From contig JARVKI010000023.1 in NCBI GenBank assembly GCA_036674765.1, positions 248,001 through 312,000 on the forward strand: a stretch of 64,000 nt of DNA. Reading direction: 5' to 3'. A program made the translations under genes and the position numbers. The notes under the pieces were generated by a model, which had not been told where the DNA came from, made no database searches, and saw only the letters and a program-made list of their open reading frames with translations. Below are positions 22,994-33,822 of the stretch, piece after piece. Every line of letters begins with the position of its first letter. Within the stretch, counting starts at the first letter, position 1. Source of the DNA: Seiridium cupressi. Taxonomy: Eukaryota > Ascomycota > Sordariomycetes > Amphisphaeriales > Sporocadaceae.

Positions 22994-23254
22994 ATGTTTT
23001 GTCTCTGACATCTATGTCACGAAACACTTCTTTTTTTACTGCCATCTCATCATAAATTCTGTTGTACAACGTGGTCCGCTTGTCTTAATGAGACTTCTCA
23101 ATGGCTGGTGACTCCACTTTTATAGGGCGCTGCGTTCAAAATTTTTATCTTAGCGTCTCAAACTCACTAGACTTAGACACAGTAAGTAGTGCTAGTATGG
23201 GTGGCTGCAGACGACAAAAAGAAGTGACTACTATATCCGTTTCCGGACTATCGT

Positions 23255-23342
23255 AGGTCAATCTGGGATTCGAACCCAGGTTACCGGAATTAGACGTGTG
23301 TGTCTCAGAATCCGATGTGATAACCAACTACACTAATCGACC
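23255..23342 (-). tRNA. tRNA-Gln (anticodon CUG) with 15-nt intron
   Basis: Read on the minus strand, the acceptor stem GGTCGAT pairs with the ATTGACC end, and the D-arm is GTGTAGTTGGTTATCAC, as in the neighbouring tRNA-Val. The anticodon stem TCGGA/TCCGG holds loop TTCTGA plus T with anticodon CTG at 23306-23308. A 15-nt intron (23290-23304) follows A37. The T-arm CTGGG-TTCGAAT-CCCAG is perfect. A TTTTT run downstream at about 23215-23219 can terminate Pol III. It converges on the tRNA-Val gene. Confidence 0.9.
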
Positions 23343-23502
23343 GCGGCGTGGCTACTTGATGCTGAAGTCGGCATGGCTTATTGAGCCCTATGTCGGTGGA
23401 GCCTACTAAGAAAACCGTTCTCATAACATAATTGTTGCTTGATAAATGAACATACTCCCCTCACGTAACTCCCTGCGGCCATGCTATACCATTCCGGGTC
23501 CC

Positions 23503-25745
23503 TCATACAATACCTCGTATGATGTCAGCAGCCTGAGTGGTGGTTAGCTTGTCAAGTTGGGGCATATGGGTCAGTGAATGCTTACCTTCTCTGCCACAGC
23601 ATACACTGTAGTCATGGTATGACTCGCCGGCAAAAGGGGCATGACACTCGCGTCCACGATACGCAAGCCATCAATGCCATATACCCTGAGTTCGTTATCG
23701 ACCACGCCTCCCTCTTCTCTTGCGCCTAGCTTGCAACTTCCCGCTGGATGATAAAGTGTAGCCGAAGATTGGCGGACGAAGTTTGAAATCGCTTCATCGC
23801 TCGTAACATTGGCACCAGGCACGACCTCGAACGGCTGTAATGGAGACAGCGCTTCGGCTCCCATTAGTGTTCGGACGAACTTGACTCCTTCAACGAGGAT
23901 TTTAACGTCCAGCGGATTGCTCAAATAACCGGGATCGGCCAGTGGCGGGTCGAAGATACTCGCTGATGCAGCCTTCACGCTCCCTCGCGAGTACGGATGC
24001 TCGAGTCCGAGGACAATCGCGCCGTCTGCCCAGATAAGTTCGAGGACGGCTGAGTCGGTTGTAGCTAGTTTGGTAGTCAAGACATCGTGTTGCTGTTTAT
24101 ATCCCTCACCAACCTCGAGGGCTGTATCGTTTGGAAGGTACGACGTAGGGTTTTGCGCCGTCGCCTCCTCAATGATATCATCCCATTGCTGCGTGAAGTT
24201 CTGCAAGGGGAGGAAGACCAAGAAGTCTGCCGTAGCGTCAGCATATGGCCCTGTGCTCTCCGTGTCATAAAGCTGCCGGGATCCGGCTGCGTATGTCGCG
24301 TTGTTGGTGAGGTTGTTGGATGTCAGTGGTGCAGTGACTATGATGGATTAGACAAGTGGAAATTCCAAGGACTATCATACACACTGACTTGTATAGGCCG
24401 TCGCTAAAAGTATGTGGTCTTGAAAGTTTTTGCCAACGGCTGGCAAGTCGACCACAGTGCTCACGTTGATGCTGGAGAGGTGGGCAGGATCACCAATGCC
24501 GGAGACTTGCAAAATTTGTGGCGTGAACACCGCCCCAGCAGCTAGTATAATCTCTTTCTGTACAGTCACGTTAGATCTTGAGGCGTCAGCGCTAGACGCA
24601 AACTTAGGAATCATTAGCAGGATCTACTACGTAATTCGGGAACCCGACTTACCTCCACTCCAGCCGCCGATATAGTGTCTTGGGTAGCATTAGTGAGAAT
24701 ACGTGTAACGTGCTGGCCTGCGATCAAATGTAAGTTTGGACGCGTTGACACGGTATCGTAATATGCCTCTCTCGCAGACGATCGTGTCGCGGTTTCTGAA
24801 TTTTGGTTGTGAGGTGTATAGTAGCCTCCAATAGCGTTGCCATTCGCCTGATCCTCTGATATAGAAATTCCAATTTCCTCAATGGCGTTGACAAAATTTT
24901 CTGGAAATGAGTTTCAGTGGAACAGCCCATGACGGGTAGAAACCCGGCGTGTAGACTGACCAGTAGTCGGCCATACGAATGGCGCATAGCTGACATTCAT
25001 GTAGCCTTCGAAGCCATGAGCCGAGGGGTCATAGGTGACGTTATACTCCGAGATAAAGTAGTCATTAGGCGGCGTGTACATCTCGTTCTAGACGATCGCA
25101 TCAGCACATGATATCGGACACTAATAAAACACGGCCTGGGATTTGTTTCCTTCGTTATTACCTTCTTGAAGTATGGCAGCAAAGCATCCCAGCCCCAGCC
25201 GCTGTTTCCGAGACCCTCCCAGCGATCATAATCGGCCTTGGAGCCGCGGTCAAAGACCATACGATTGAGCTTTGTCGAGCCACCAACAACCTTGCCCAGG
25301 GGTATCGGAATTGTGCGATTGGCAACATACTCGGTCGGGACGTAAGAGATGTTCCAATCGTATTGAGTGCCTACCGCACCGCCAGCCAGGCCGGGAATCG
25401 TGACTATATCCTCGCCTTTGTCACTGTATGATGATCAGTCAGCGTATGTCACAGCTTCGTTGAAGAGGTGATCTTACAATTGGCCAGCTTCTATGACAAG
25501 CACAGTTGTTGCTAACTCATCTTAGTATGTTCTGCCACTGGCTGGGATTTTGCATTCTTACAAGCGTCTTCGCTGAGGCGGTTGGCTACAGTGAGACCGC
25601 TGGCACCCGCTCCGATGACTACGTAGTCATAGGTCAGGAGTAAATCATCTCTTCTGTTGCATGTAACGCCTGAGAATCTGGGGTACACAGTGGCGGATGA
25701 GGCTGCTGCCTGCGCAAGCAGTGCGATCACGTTTGAAGTCTTCAT
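23503..25745 (-). CDS. Secreted GMC-family FAD oxidoreductase
   Basis: Eight exons: 25562-25745, 25478-25511, 25162-25423, 24961-25087, 24653-24900, about 24389-24602, 23586-24337 and 23503-23532. They give about 616 aa; the sixth donor could be at 24382 instead, adding 2 residues. A signal peptide (MKTSNVIALLAQAAASSATV) is followed by the FAD motif VIGAGASGLTVANRLSE. GMC signature 1 is KVVGGSTKLNRMVFDRG and signature 2 is GAVFTPQILQVSGIGD. The active-site region YHPAGSCKLG and the second catalytic site PASHTMTTVYAVAEK suggest a His-His pair. Several N-glycosylation sites are present. Family members oxidise alcohols or sugars (aryl-alcohol, glucose, choline-type) and often release H2O2 outside the cell. 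The exact substrate is unknown. Confidence 0.88.
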
Positions 25746-27576
25746 TGCAACGTATGACTAACTTTGAGAGAGTTTGACGATTGGTTTCCCTTCAGCGGGA
25801 GACGCTGTCGTGCATGAAATGCAGGAACACTACGGCATAGGATTTTCTTACCCTCGGCACGACAACTTGGCAAATACGGCATTTCCATTGCTGCTTGTGT
25901 CTTGATCGATCGTACCTGCATAATAGCGCGGCGATATCATGACAGGTTAATCAATTATGGTTTGACCCAATGAGAGGGGCGGCCAGGGATATCGATCGCA
26001 CCATAGCATACGCTGCCACCAATCACGTCCAAGTCGACGCACTACACTATTCGGATGGGTAAATACGCTGAGTAAATGGATTACAAGGGGTCCTTGGCGA
26101 TGAAGCGAGTCGTTCCCAGTTGAGCCGGCATAGCTTCCGTCTTTCGTCGCAACCGTGGTACCTTGTAGTTTTTTGATGCTGGTGATCGAGTGATGCCTGG
26201 ACGCAATCCCGGTTTTCTACGTGGAAAACATAGGTACATGGCCAAGCCAAGGTATCCCGTTTGGTTCTAGCAAGGGACCATATCTAGGGGCGTAGCTTCG
26301 GAGGTGTTTGAGCTTCCAAGTTAGGCGATTAGCAATCAAGAGTCAGCTAGCTCGTAACAGGTCGCGTGGACGGCACATATGGCGAATGAGTGTCCCGCCG
26401 GTCATGTTACCGGTTACTTGGGACCATGAAATGCTCTTTTTTCCGGATTGCCAATACGGGACAAGACAGGAAGCTGCGTTTGGGGTGCACTTCTCTAAGG
26501 GGCCAAAGATGGCTAGTTTACGTGCGTTACGCTGCCAAGCCCGATGAGCACTTGATTGTGTGCCAGCCGAACACATTCGTCACTTGACGTACTGATAACG
26601 ATTGTGGATGCAGCACTCATCGACGCCAGAACCTCAAGTTCGCGTCTCAAGCAGCCAATCTCTCCTCGATTCCGCGTTGGATGCCGCAAGTTGACCAACC
26701 AGGTCAATTCCAAGTTCCAGCAAGCGGAATCAATCCCGCCTCGGCTATTTAGCGAGACACTGTCAGTGCCGCGACCGTGGCCACAAAGTAGCAATGGGAA
26801 TTGCTGCATCATCCGCTTATATGATGTCGGCTCTACGCACTCGCTCTACGCTGTTTTATGCGATCGCATTGGATTTATATATTTCAAGCCGCTGGGACGT
26901 TTGCTCAACCCAGCAGCTTTGTGAAACGTCGAACTTCGTCAATTCAAGTCTACGAAGGTGACACAATCGGACGTCCGTTGCGCTCATGCAATGCCTTCGG
27001 GCAGCTCTGCTTATCCGCCGCGTAACCTTTTGACAGGCTCAAGATCATCCTCCCCAAGCCAGTTTTCGATATGGCCGTAGCGTGGTGTGGACAAGAGTCA
27101 GCTCGGTCCCGACCAGCGGTTCCGTGTCGCTGGGTGGCTTGGCCGCTATTCGTGCAACGCCGCAATAAGGTGGCCCCTAGTCCTGGGGTACTAGCTATGG
27201 ATATGATGATGATGGGAATTTTTCTCCATTTATGGCTACTAGCGACTTTAAAAAGTCGAATACGCCTGTCTGATTGTAAACATCCTCTATACAAGCCACG
27301 TCCAGCCTTTAACGAGGGCGTCCGCGCCGTACATTAGCATGAAGCACATCCGGAGGCGAGTCCGTGATGGGACAAGCTGACGACTGGTGCTCGACCGATG
27401 GGCTACGGACTACTCCATCTTGCGCCATGTATGAAACCCGACCATCCCCAGAGTCTAAATATGATTCATGCCATATGTTCATTGTTGGGCCTGCGGAATT
27501 GTCAATTTGAACGCACCCACCTTGCACCACTTTGTACCAAGCCGTCACCTATCCCATACTCAACAGGCATTCAGCA
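25746..27576. other. Intergenic, divergent promoter region
   Basis: 1.8 kb between the divergent GMC oxidoreductase and FAD hydroxylase genes. No coding signal. A shared regulatory region is possible but no defined site was recognised. Confidence 0.4.
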
Positions 27577-29006
27577 ATGGGTGATCTGGCACAGGAAGGG
27601 CTTGATATAATCATTCTTGGAGGCGGTATAGCAGGTCTGACAACAGCGCTTGCTCTGACCAAGTTCGCACCCCAAGATGCCATACCCAGGATTCAGATTT
27701 TCGAAATCCGGCCAGAGCCTGCTACGATAGGGGGCGCTGTAAACCTCACCCCCAACGCTTTACGCTTGCTTGACCACCTCGGAGCTTATGAGGTCATCAA
27801 GAAGAGGGGCTATGGGAAGGACATAGATGAGCTCGAAGTCTACGATATCTACTCGACCAAGCTTGCCGTATCGAGTTTCAAAGGCGCAGACGGGAATGGG
27901 ATCGGCGCCCCTCCGTTCAAGGCACTGCGTATCACCCGAGGCGATGCGCTCAAGGTGGTCCTGGAGGTTGTGAGGAAACAAGATAACATCACCCTGACGT
28001 GCGGCAAAAAGACTATCGACATCAAAGAGACTGCCGACAATGTAACCATCACATTCGAAGATGGTGGATCGTGCACTGGAGATATCCTCATGGGCTGCGA
28101 TGGTATTCATTCCGTCACTAGACTACAGCACGTCGACCCCGAGCGCAAGGAGACGTATACAGGGGTCTGTAATGCATTCGGTTTCGCTCCCGTGGAGAAG
28201 GGCTTTCCGGTACATTTCGACTGCACAGCTATCAACTTCGCGCGCCGAGGCATGCTCCTTACTAGCTATCACAATCCCGAAATGGACTCGGTATATGTCG
28301 GTGCTTTGATGGAAGTGGCTGACATAGGCTCTCGTGACGGATGGAAACAAGTCGGTGGTGATGCTGAGAAGACCAGAGCAGAGCTGCTCAGTAGGTTTGG
28401 CGATGCGAATGCCCCTTGCATCAACGCCTTGATTCGGTCCGCAAAAGACTTTTATCTATGGCCTGTGTACACTCTCTCCAAAGATGGACAGTGGTCGACT
28501 GACCGTTGTATGTTGCTGGGTGACGCAGCTGTAAGTGTTTGGAAGGCTGGCCTGATCTAGGCATGACACTGACACATCATAGCATGCGATGCCACCCCAA
28601 GGCGAAAGCACAGGGATCGTATTCGAAGACACCGTCATTTTCTCACGCTGCCTCACTAAATGGATTGAAAAGGGAATGCCAGGCGGCCATCCGAAAGAAG
28701 CGTTTGAGGCTTACGAAAACATGAGGAAACCCCGGATTTCGACTGCCTTCGACGAGTCCCAGAGCGTGTTGAAGACGGTATCGGACGCTGGCTGGTTTGG
28801 CCACAAGCTAAAGACCTACATCGTGCCATGGTATCTCTGGTACACAAGATCAAACCGTGAAAAACACTTCATTGAGGATGTGACGGTTAGTGAGCTTGGC
28901 TACTGCTAGCCGTTAAGCGACACGATGAATAGGACTCTACGTGTGGTACCATGCAGTATCTTTCGTGTCGAGTACCTCTGGGAGGAAGCTATTGACAGAG
29001 GTCTGA
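27577..29006 (+). CDS. FAD-dependent aromatic hydroxylase (salicylate 1-monooxygenase-like)
   Basis: Three exons, 27577-28530, 28583-28889 and 28933-29006, give 444 aa. The last splice (donor GTGAGC, acceptor ATAG) is inferred from phase and ends LYVWYHAVSFVSS..EV. The Rossmann motif ILGGGIAGLTTALAL is at residues 12-26, followed by the acidic strand end FEIRPE. Also present are CDGIHSVTR (the DG motif) and LGDAAHAMPP spanning the first splice (GDAA in exon 1, HAMPP in exon 2), where FAD is held. No signal peptide, so cytosolic. It probably uses NAD(P)H to hydroxylate a phenolic or heteroaromatic acid. Compared with the monooxygenase at 3849-5290 its FAD motifs are intact. It is divergent from the GMC gene, and the hydrolase at 29954 follows in the same orientation. 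Confidence 0.87.
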
Positions 29007-29953
29007 AGCAGAGATTAATCGCCACCCGTTAAGTCTTGATATTCTGTATCGCCCCCTTGACGTCGAATCATTTTTCGGGTCGTGGGTTGCGGCTTCGCAT
29101 TATAAGTCGGACGATAGAGTACGCTTTCTCGGTCCAGACTAGCCCATCCTACTTCCTCGATGGCAGAGACAATGGCGCTGCTGCATAGCAAGCATGACAC
29201 AACTGGATAATTACACCACATCTCTACTTGAGGTAGGATCTATATAGCTATAGGAGGCAGTTGAGAAACATGTCAGCACTCTGTCGACTGAGTAGGCATT
29301 CTCTCTAGGTTAACTATGTACCTAATCGTTATCGACCACGTCGAGTGATGGCTTGAGATATTGGCTCTCTTTTTGGATAGAGGCGGGACAGCATCAATGT
29401 TAGCTACAATGACTTCTATATGTCACGAATAGCTAACAGCAATAAGTCGGCCGTCAAGTCGACTCACTCATGCTGGACTATGGTGCTCACAATTATCATC
29501 AGCGAATAAATCTTAATGTATGCGGCTACGAAGGAACAAACATGGTTCAATCATTCAGGCAAGACTTTTGACTCGTGGCGACTGGGTCTTCTTATTTAGC
29601 GTGCTATTTTCGCTGACGCAACCCCACTCTCTCCGGTATGCCTCGGGGTTGAGAACCAACGCCGGTGAGATTTGAGTAGACTTTTGCCCTTGGGGAAACA
29701 TGACATCAGCCCTCGACTGCTTGTCCGCTGAAATTGGCATTAGTTTTGTTTCTAACAGCGGTTGAAGACGGAATATTTCAAAGCCAAAGAATAAATAAAT
29801 TAGAATCGACTATAATAATAAGTTTTCACCAGAACATCAACAGAAATATACTCGATCAAGCTCAGCTTTCGCAATTCCGAATCATAAAGCTAACCCCATT
29901 ACAACCAGAGGAGTTATGGTTAGTGACCAACGCAACATTAATTCAAGTTCAGC
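29007..29953. other. Intergenic, no gene seen
   Basis: AT-rich spacer upstream of the alpha/beta hydrolase gene, without coding signals. Confidence 0.4.
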
Positions 29954-30820
29954 ATGGCCACTACAGAAAGTCACTCTATCACCGTCCTCCCGGATGTTAT
30001 CATCAATATTGTTACCACACGTCCGCAATCAAATGGAGATGCTCGCAATTCTCCCCCAGCGCTTATATTCCTGCATTTCCGGGGTGGCTCATCCCGAACG
30101 TGGTCTTCCATAGTTCCACTCTTATCTCCCGTATATCCGACAATCGCGATCGACTTCCGAGGCTGGGGCGCATCCTCAGGTCCCGCGGACCCGGACGCAT
30201 ACTCAACCTCAGATCTAGCTGATGATGTGTTAGCAGTCATCCAGAAGACCGACATCGCGGAGTTCTTCCTCGTGGGGCATTCAATGGGTGCCAAGGTGGC
30301 ACAGGTGATTGCTGGTCGCATTGCAAGCCCAACCATGACGGACCCGAATGGACTGCGAAAGAATCTACGAGGGCTGATCCTCATCGGCCCAGCCCCGCCG
30401 ACACCTCTTGTTCTTCCCGGAGACATGCGGGAGCAGCAAGTCCATGCGTATGGCAACGCTGAAAGCGCGGAATTCGTGGCTCGGAATGTCCTCACTTCTG
30501 CGGAGCTGAATGCTGACACTGTGACTTCTCTTGTCCAGGATATGGTCAAAGGCAACAAGTGGGCCCGTGAAGCATGGCCCGCGTATGTAATGGGCGAAGA
30601 TGTTTCAGAATGGACGGGAAAGATTGAGGTTCCCTCATTGGTCATTTCTGCCGAAAAAGATGTCGTCGAGCCAACAGAGAGAGTTCAAAGAGAGGTGGTC
30701 GAGCGCTTAGAGAAGGTTCAATTTGTGGTCCTCAAGGGTTCAGGTCATCTCTCGCCTGTCGAAGTACCGCACGGGGTGGCGGATCAGATGTTAATCTTCT
30801 TGCGTGGTTTGGAGTTATGA
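29954..30820 (+). CDS. Alpha/beta hydrolase
   Basis: Intronless gene of 288 aa. The core strand ALIFLHFRGGSSRTW holds an oxyanion-type loop, IAIDFRGWGASSGP follows, and the nucleophile elbow GHSMG gives S110. The acid is probably D236 (ISAEKDVVEP) and the base H265 (KGSGHLSP), so the triad is complete. No signal peptide is seen. The length and cap arrangement match small-molecule hydrolases such as esterases, epoxide hydrolases or C-C bond hydrolases; the family alone does not decide. It follows the aromatic hydroxylase on the same strand with about 950 bp between them. Confidence 0.87.
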   Translation: MATTESHSITVLPDVIINIVTTRPQSNGDARNSPPALIFLHFRGGSSRTWSSIVPLLSPVYPTIAIDFRGWGASSGPADPDAYSTSDLADDVLAVIQKTDIAEFFLVGHSMGAKVAQVIAGRIASPTMTDPNGLRKNLRGLILIGPAPPTPLVLPGDMREQQVHAYGNAESAEFVARNVLTSAELNADTVTSLVQDMVKGNKWAREAWPAYVMGEDVSEWTGKIEVPSLVISAEKDVVEPTERVQREVVERLEKVQFVVLKGSGHLSPVEVPHGVADQMLIFLRGLEL

Positions 30821-31070
30821 AACTCTCTATCTCAGCGACAAAATCATTTAGAGAAAAAACTGGAAAAACACGTTATACAAGTATTTGTACATGGAATATG
30901 ATACGAGCACAGGAACAGTAGCATATGCATCATTAGTATTTGACAAAAGACACGATATTTGATATTCGATGTATTGTTTTAGGAACTAAGGAGAAGGCCA
31001 GCACTCATATGCACTAGGGATGTGGCACAGAGCAAGATTCCCCTGTCTTGATCTCCTGGTCACTTGATAC

Positions 31071-31454
31071 TCACTCTAGCATTGGTCGGTTTGCTAGCGG
31101 TTCTTCAGCTCCCGAGTCTAGGCTTTGCCCATCCTTTGGTGTCTCAGCCTTACCGATCTCCATCATGCGCTTCCTGGTATCGACGGCGCTTTCTGCATCA
31201 GCTCTCGCGAGCACGAATATGTCACCCATGCCTACTTGTCTGGTAAGGTGGAATGCATTTCCTAGCTGTTTTCTGCTACATCCATCTCTGACCGCGGCTG
31301 TAGCAAATTTTCGAATGAAAGAATGCGCTGTGTCGCCGCTGAGATTGTGAACAACAGCATGCAATTGAGCAAAAGCCTCATCCCACTGGTCCTTCATGTT
31401 CGAAGGAAGTGGGGAGGTCTTGACAGGGGCAACTCGATTTCCAGACATTTTCAT
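31071..31454 (-). CDS. Hypothetical protein, 127 aa
   Basis: An open frame with an ATG start encodes a hydrophilic protein with a helical core (DQWDEAFAQLHAVVHNLSGDTAHSFIRKFATAAVRDG) and an acidic, Pro/Glu-rich tail. No known domain or signal peptide. It lies opposite in strand to its neighbours. Its composition is protein-like rather than random, but there is no independent support such as introns or homology that I can see. Confidence 0.38.
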   Translation of the reverse strand: MKMSGNRVAPVKTSPLPSNMKDQWDEAFAQLHAVVHNLSGDTAHSFIRKFATAAVRDGCSRKQLGNAFHLTRQVGMGDIFVLARADAESAVDTRKRMMEIGKAETPKDGQSLDSGAEEPLANRPMLE

Positions 31455-32155
31455 CGGATGATAGCACGGTAATGGTCAAGATATCCAGCGCTATTTCAAG
31501 TGAATATTTATATTCGAAAACTATCTGTAACAACCAGAATGTTCTGTATGATTTCAGATATGGAGGTTGTATCAATGCTTTGTCTGGTCGTGGCCACTTC
31601 TTTGTTACCTTTCGCATAATTCTTGCTGCGTACTCTTCTCTTGATCACAACAATATCAGAATTGTGTGATAATTCGTCACAAAGTTATACAGCATGGCCG
31701 GCGCACCCTTTCTTATTGGGTTGAATTGTCAGAATTACTCTTTGTAGTAAGTCGACTGTGGATATCAATTGTCCCCGAGTCAAGCAAGGACACTACAACG
31801 TAGTCTTTGACATATTCGCATGAAAGCATTTCAATGCCAAAGCTGTCCGTACGAAGAAGTTTCCACCAGGATATCCGTCAGTTTTTCCTGTGTTTTGTAT
31901 CACAGTTCACTATCTTCTCGATGTCCTTTGCGTATTTGCCCTCCCCCTGGCGTCGGTGGCGGTGGCGTAGCTTGCTGTGCCTTGAAGCCTAGTATGATAT
32001 GATGACTCAAAGCAGCTGTCCCTACCAGGCGTTGACTAACGTTACAATGTCGCGGTACAAATTTCTCCAGCATCAAGTTTTCATCAGACTCCTTCATCAC
32101 CCAGACTGCAGTTGTTCCCTTTTATTCGGTGTTATATAATTACGAGCCACTGCTA
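31455..32155. other. Intergenic, no gene seen
   Basis: AT-rich. It contains a GGCGGTGGCGG-type stretch near 31950 but no coding signal. Confidence 0.4.
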
Positions 32156-32971
32156 ATGGCAGCACGAAATGAACGAAGCGATCGCAGCGATGTCACGATT
32201 GGTAAAAATGCTGAGACAATGTATCGTCCGGCGCCTCTGGTCATTTTTCCTTACGAACCTCTTCCGCCGGACATGGTGACTGGTGTCAAAGAGATCCTTT
32301 CTTATTCATTTGTCGGCACTTTCAAAGCAGAGTTCCTCACACAGTCAGCGACCGAGTTTATCTCATCAAACGCGGATGCAGATATCGCAGCGTTGGCGAA
32401 GGTTATTCGCAAGTTCCTAGACTTTTCCGAAGAAGATTTCAATTTCGAGTCTTCTGTACATAACCGAGGCAGCATGCCAATCTCATGCTGGTTATGTATC
32501 CGAATGTGGCTGCCCAGAGATGAGTTGACTGCGCCGCACTGGCACCGAGATGGCCGCGGGTTCCCATGCGCCTGCCACGGACCAAAGATACCGCATTCAA
32601 AGTATGCAATATCATTATTAGGTCCATCGACAAGAGTACTTAGGCCCAGTGCTTATCTAGATGAGGTCATAGACAACGTCGATAGAAAATACAGATTAAA
32701 TCGATCTTATTTGGCTGAGAAACTCCAGGGTTGCGACGAGATTTTGGTGGAGAAAGGTCAAATTATTCGATTCAGCTATGGGCAAGACGATTCGCCAGTG
32801 CATTCTGGACCAGAGTGCAAAGATGGGGGTCGTGTGTTTGCAAGTGTACTTTTCGGTAGCGAAACAGAGATCCGAAGCGTGTGCAAGAGAAGGGGCATTC
32901 AGTATGGTGCTGCTCGCATACAAAGTTTGAGAGATCGCGGTGCTCGGAGGGCGTCACGGAAGACGATATAG
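32156..32971 (+). CDS. Putative Fe(II)/2-oxoglutarate-type oxygenase (uncharacterised)
   Basis: Intronless, 271 aa from the ATG at 32156; the open frame upstream lacks an ATG. The centre reads APHWHRDGRGF, giving an H-x-D pair (H130, D132). A distal histidine is at H216 (DDSPVHSGPE), followed exactly ten residues later by R226 (GGRVFASVLFG). This H-x-D..H..(10)..R layout is the metal-triad and 2-oxoglutarate-anchoring pattern of double-stranded beta-helix oxygenases. Strands such as YAISLLGPSTRVL and GQIIRFSYG fit that fold. A CACHGP segment just after the H-x-D pair is unusual. There is no signal peptide. I do not recognise the subfamily, so the substrate is unknown and the enzymatic assignment rests on the motif spacing. 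Confidence 0.65.
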   Translation: MAARNERSDRSDVTIGKNAETMYRPAPLVIFPYEPLPPDMVTGVKEILSYSFVGTFKAEFLTQSATEFISSNADADIAALAKVIRKFLDFSEEDFNFESSVHNRGSMPISCWLCIRMWLPRDELTAPHWHRDGRGFPCACHGPKIPHSKYAISLLGPSTRVLRPSAYLDEVIDNVDRKYRLNRSYLAEKLQGCDEILVEKGQIIRFSYGQDDSPVHSGPECKDGGRVFASVLFGSETEIRSVCKRRGIQYGAARIQSLRDRGARRASRKTI

Positions 32972-33822
32972 TGCAACAAAATTTAGACCACCCAGCCCTG
33001 GATCTCAATCAAAGAGGATTGAGTGGCTAGAGTAGTTAATACTATTATACCAATCAATTATAACAGTGCAGGTTCCTCCGTAACGGGGCGTCGACAATAT
33101 GGCTATTGCTATATGAAAGCTGCTCTGTCCAAATTGCGGCTAATTCATAAAAGTGGACTTGGTTCTTCAACTTGGCGTGGCGGGGGAACGATAAGTTAGC
33201 AAACCATTATACTAGGGGGCTACGTAAGGTGTTAAAGCTCTACACCTTATCTATGGGAGAGCGGACATCATCCCGACTTCTCTACACGATACGGCTGTTT
33301 GGAGCTTGCGGTCGTATTGTATACCATTGTCCCAAATTCACGCCTCGGGAAAATTGACCAATTCGCATCATGGTTTGATGAGCGCCATGGTCTTTGTTTG
33401 ACCAGACCCCTGCGCCAATGCAGCGCGGAACAAACACATTCAACCAATACATCATACAACGTCACGGAAGATCAGTCTCTCGCTTCGCCAGGTGTCCGCT
33501 TCGTCGGAGAGCCTCCTTACGACTCAGTCTCGGACCTAATACAATGGCCGGCATCGGGACGATCCCGCGAGCAGGCCCCACTCCGTTGATACGGAGCTGT
33601 ATCGCGATTATGGTACATCACCCAATACTTAGAGGATGGTTGTAACTCTTCAGGTTCCCTAGCGATATTCTCCTCAGTCGGTTATCAAGAGTCTTGTGTT
33701 GAATCATTCTTACAATACCCTGACCGGCTTTTGTTTTCCTCTGAGTTGGTATCTCATTGAGCCATTCCTCGCAGCTACATGCACCGAGTCTATCAGGACG
33801 CAATTACCGTCGCAAATTCATA
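32972..33822. other. Intergenic, no gene seen
   Basis: Spacer upstream of the carboxylesterase gene. Short frames only, without motifs. Confidence 0.4.

Noticed and set aside
29971..30645. 224-codon open frame on the minus strand
   Set aside because: Antisense to the alpha/beta hydrolase with its complete catalytic triad; Ser/Arg-rich, random-looking.
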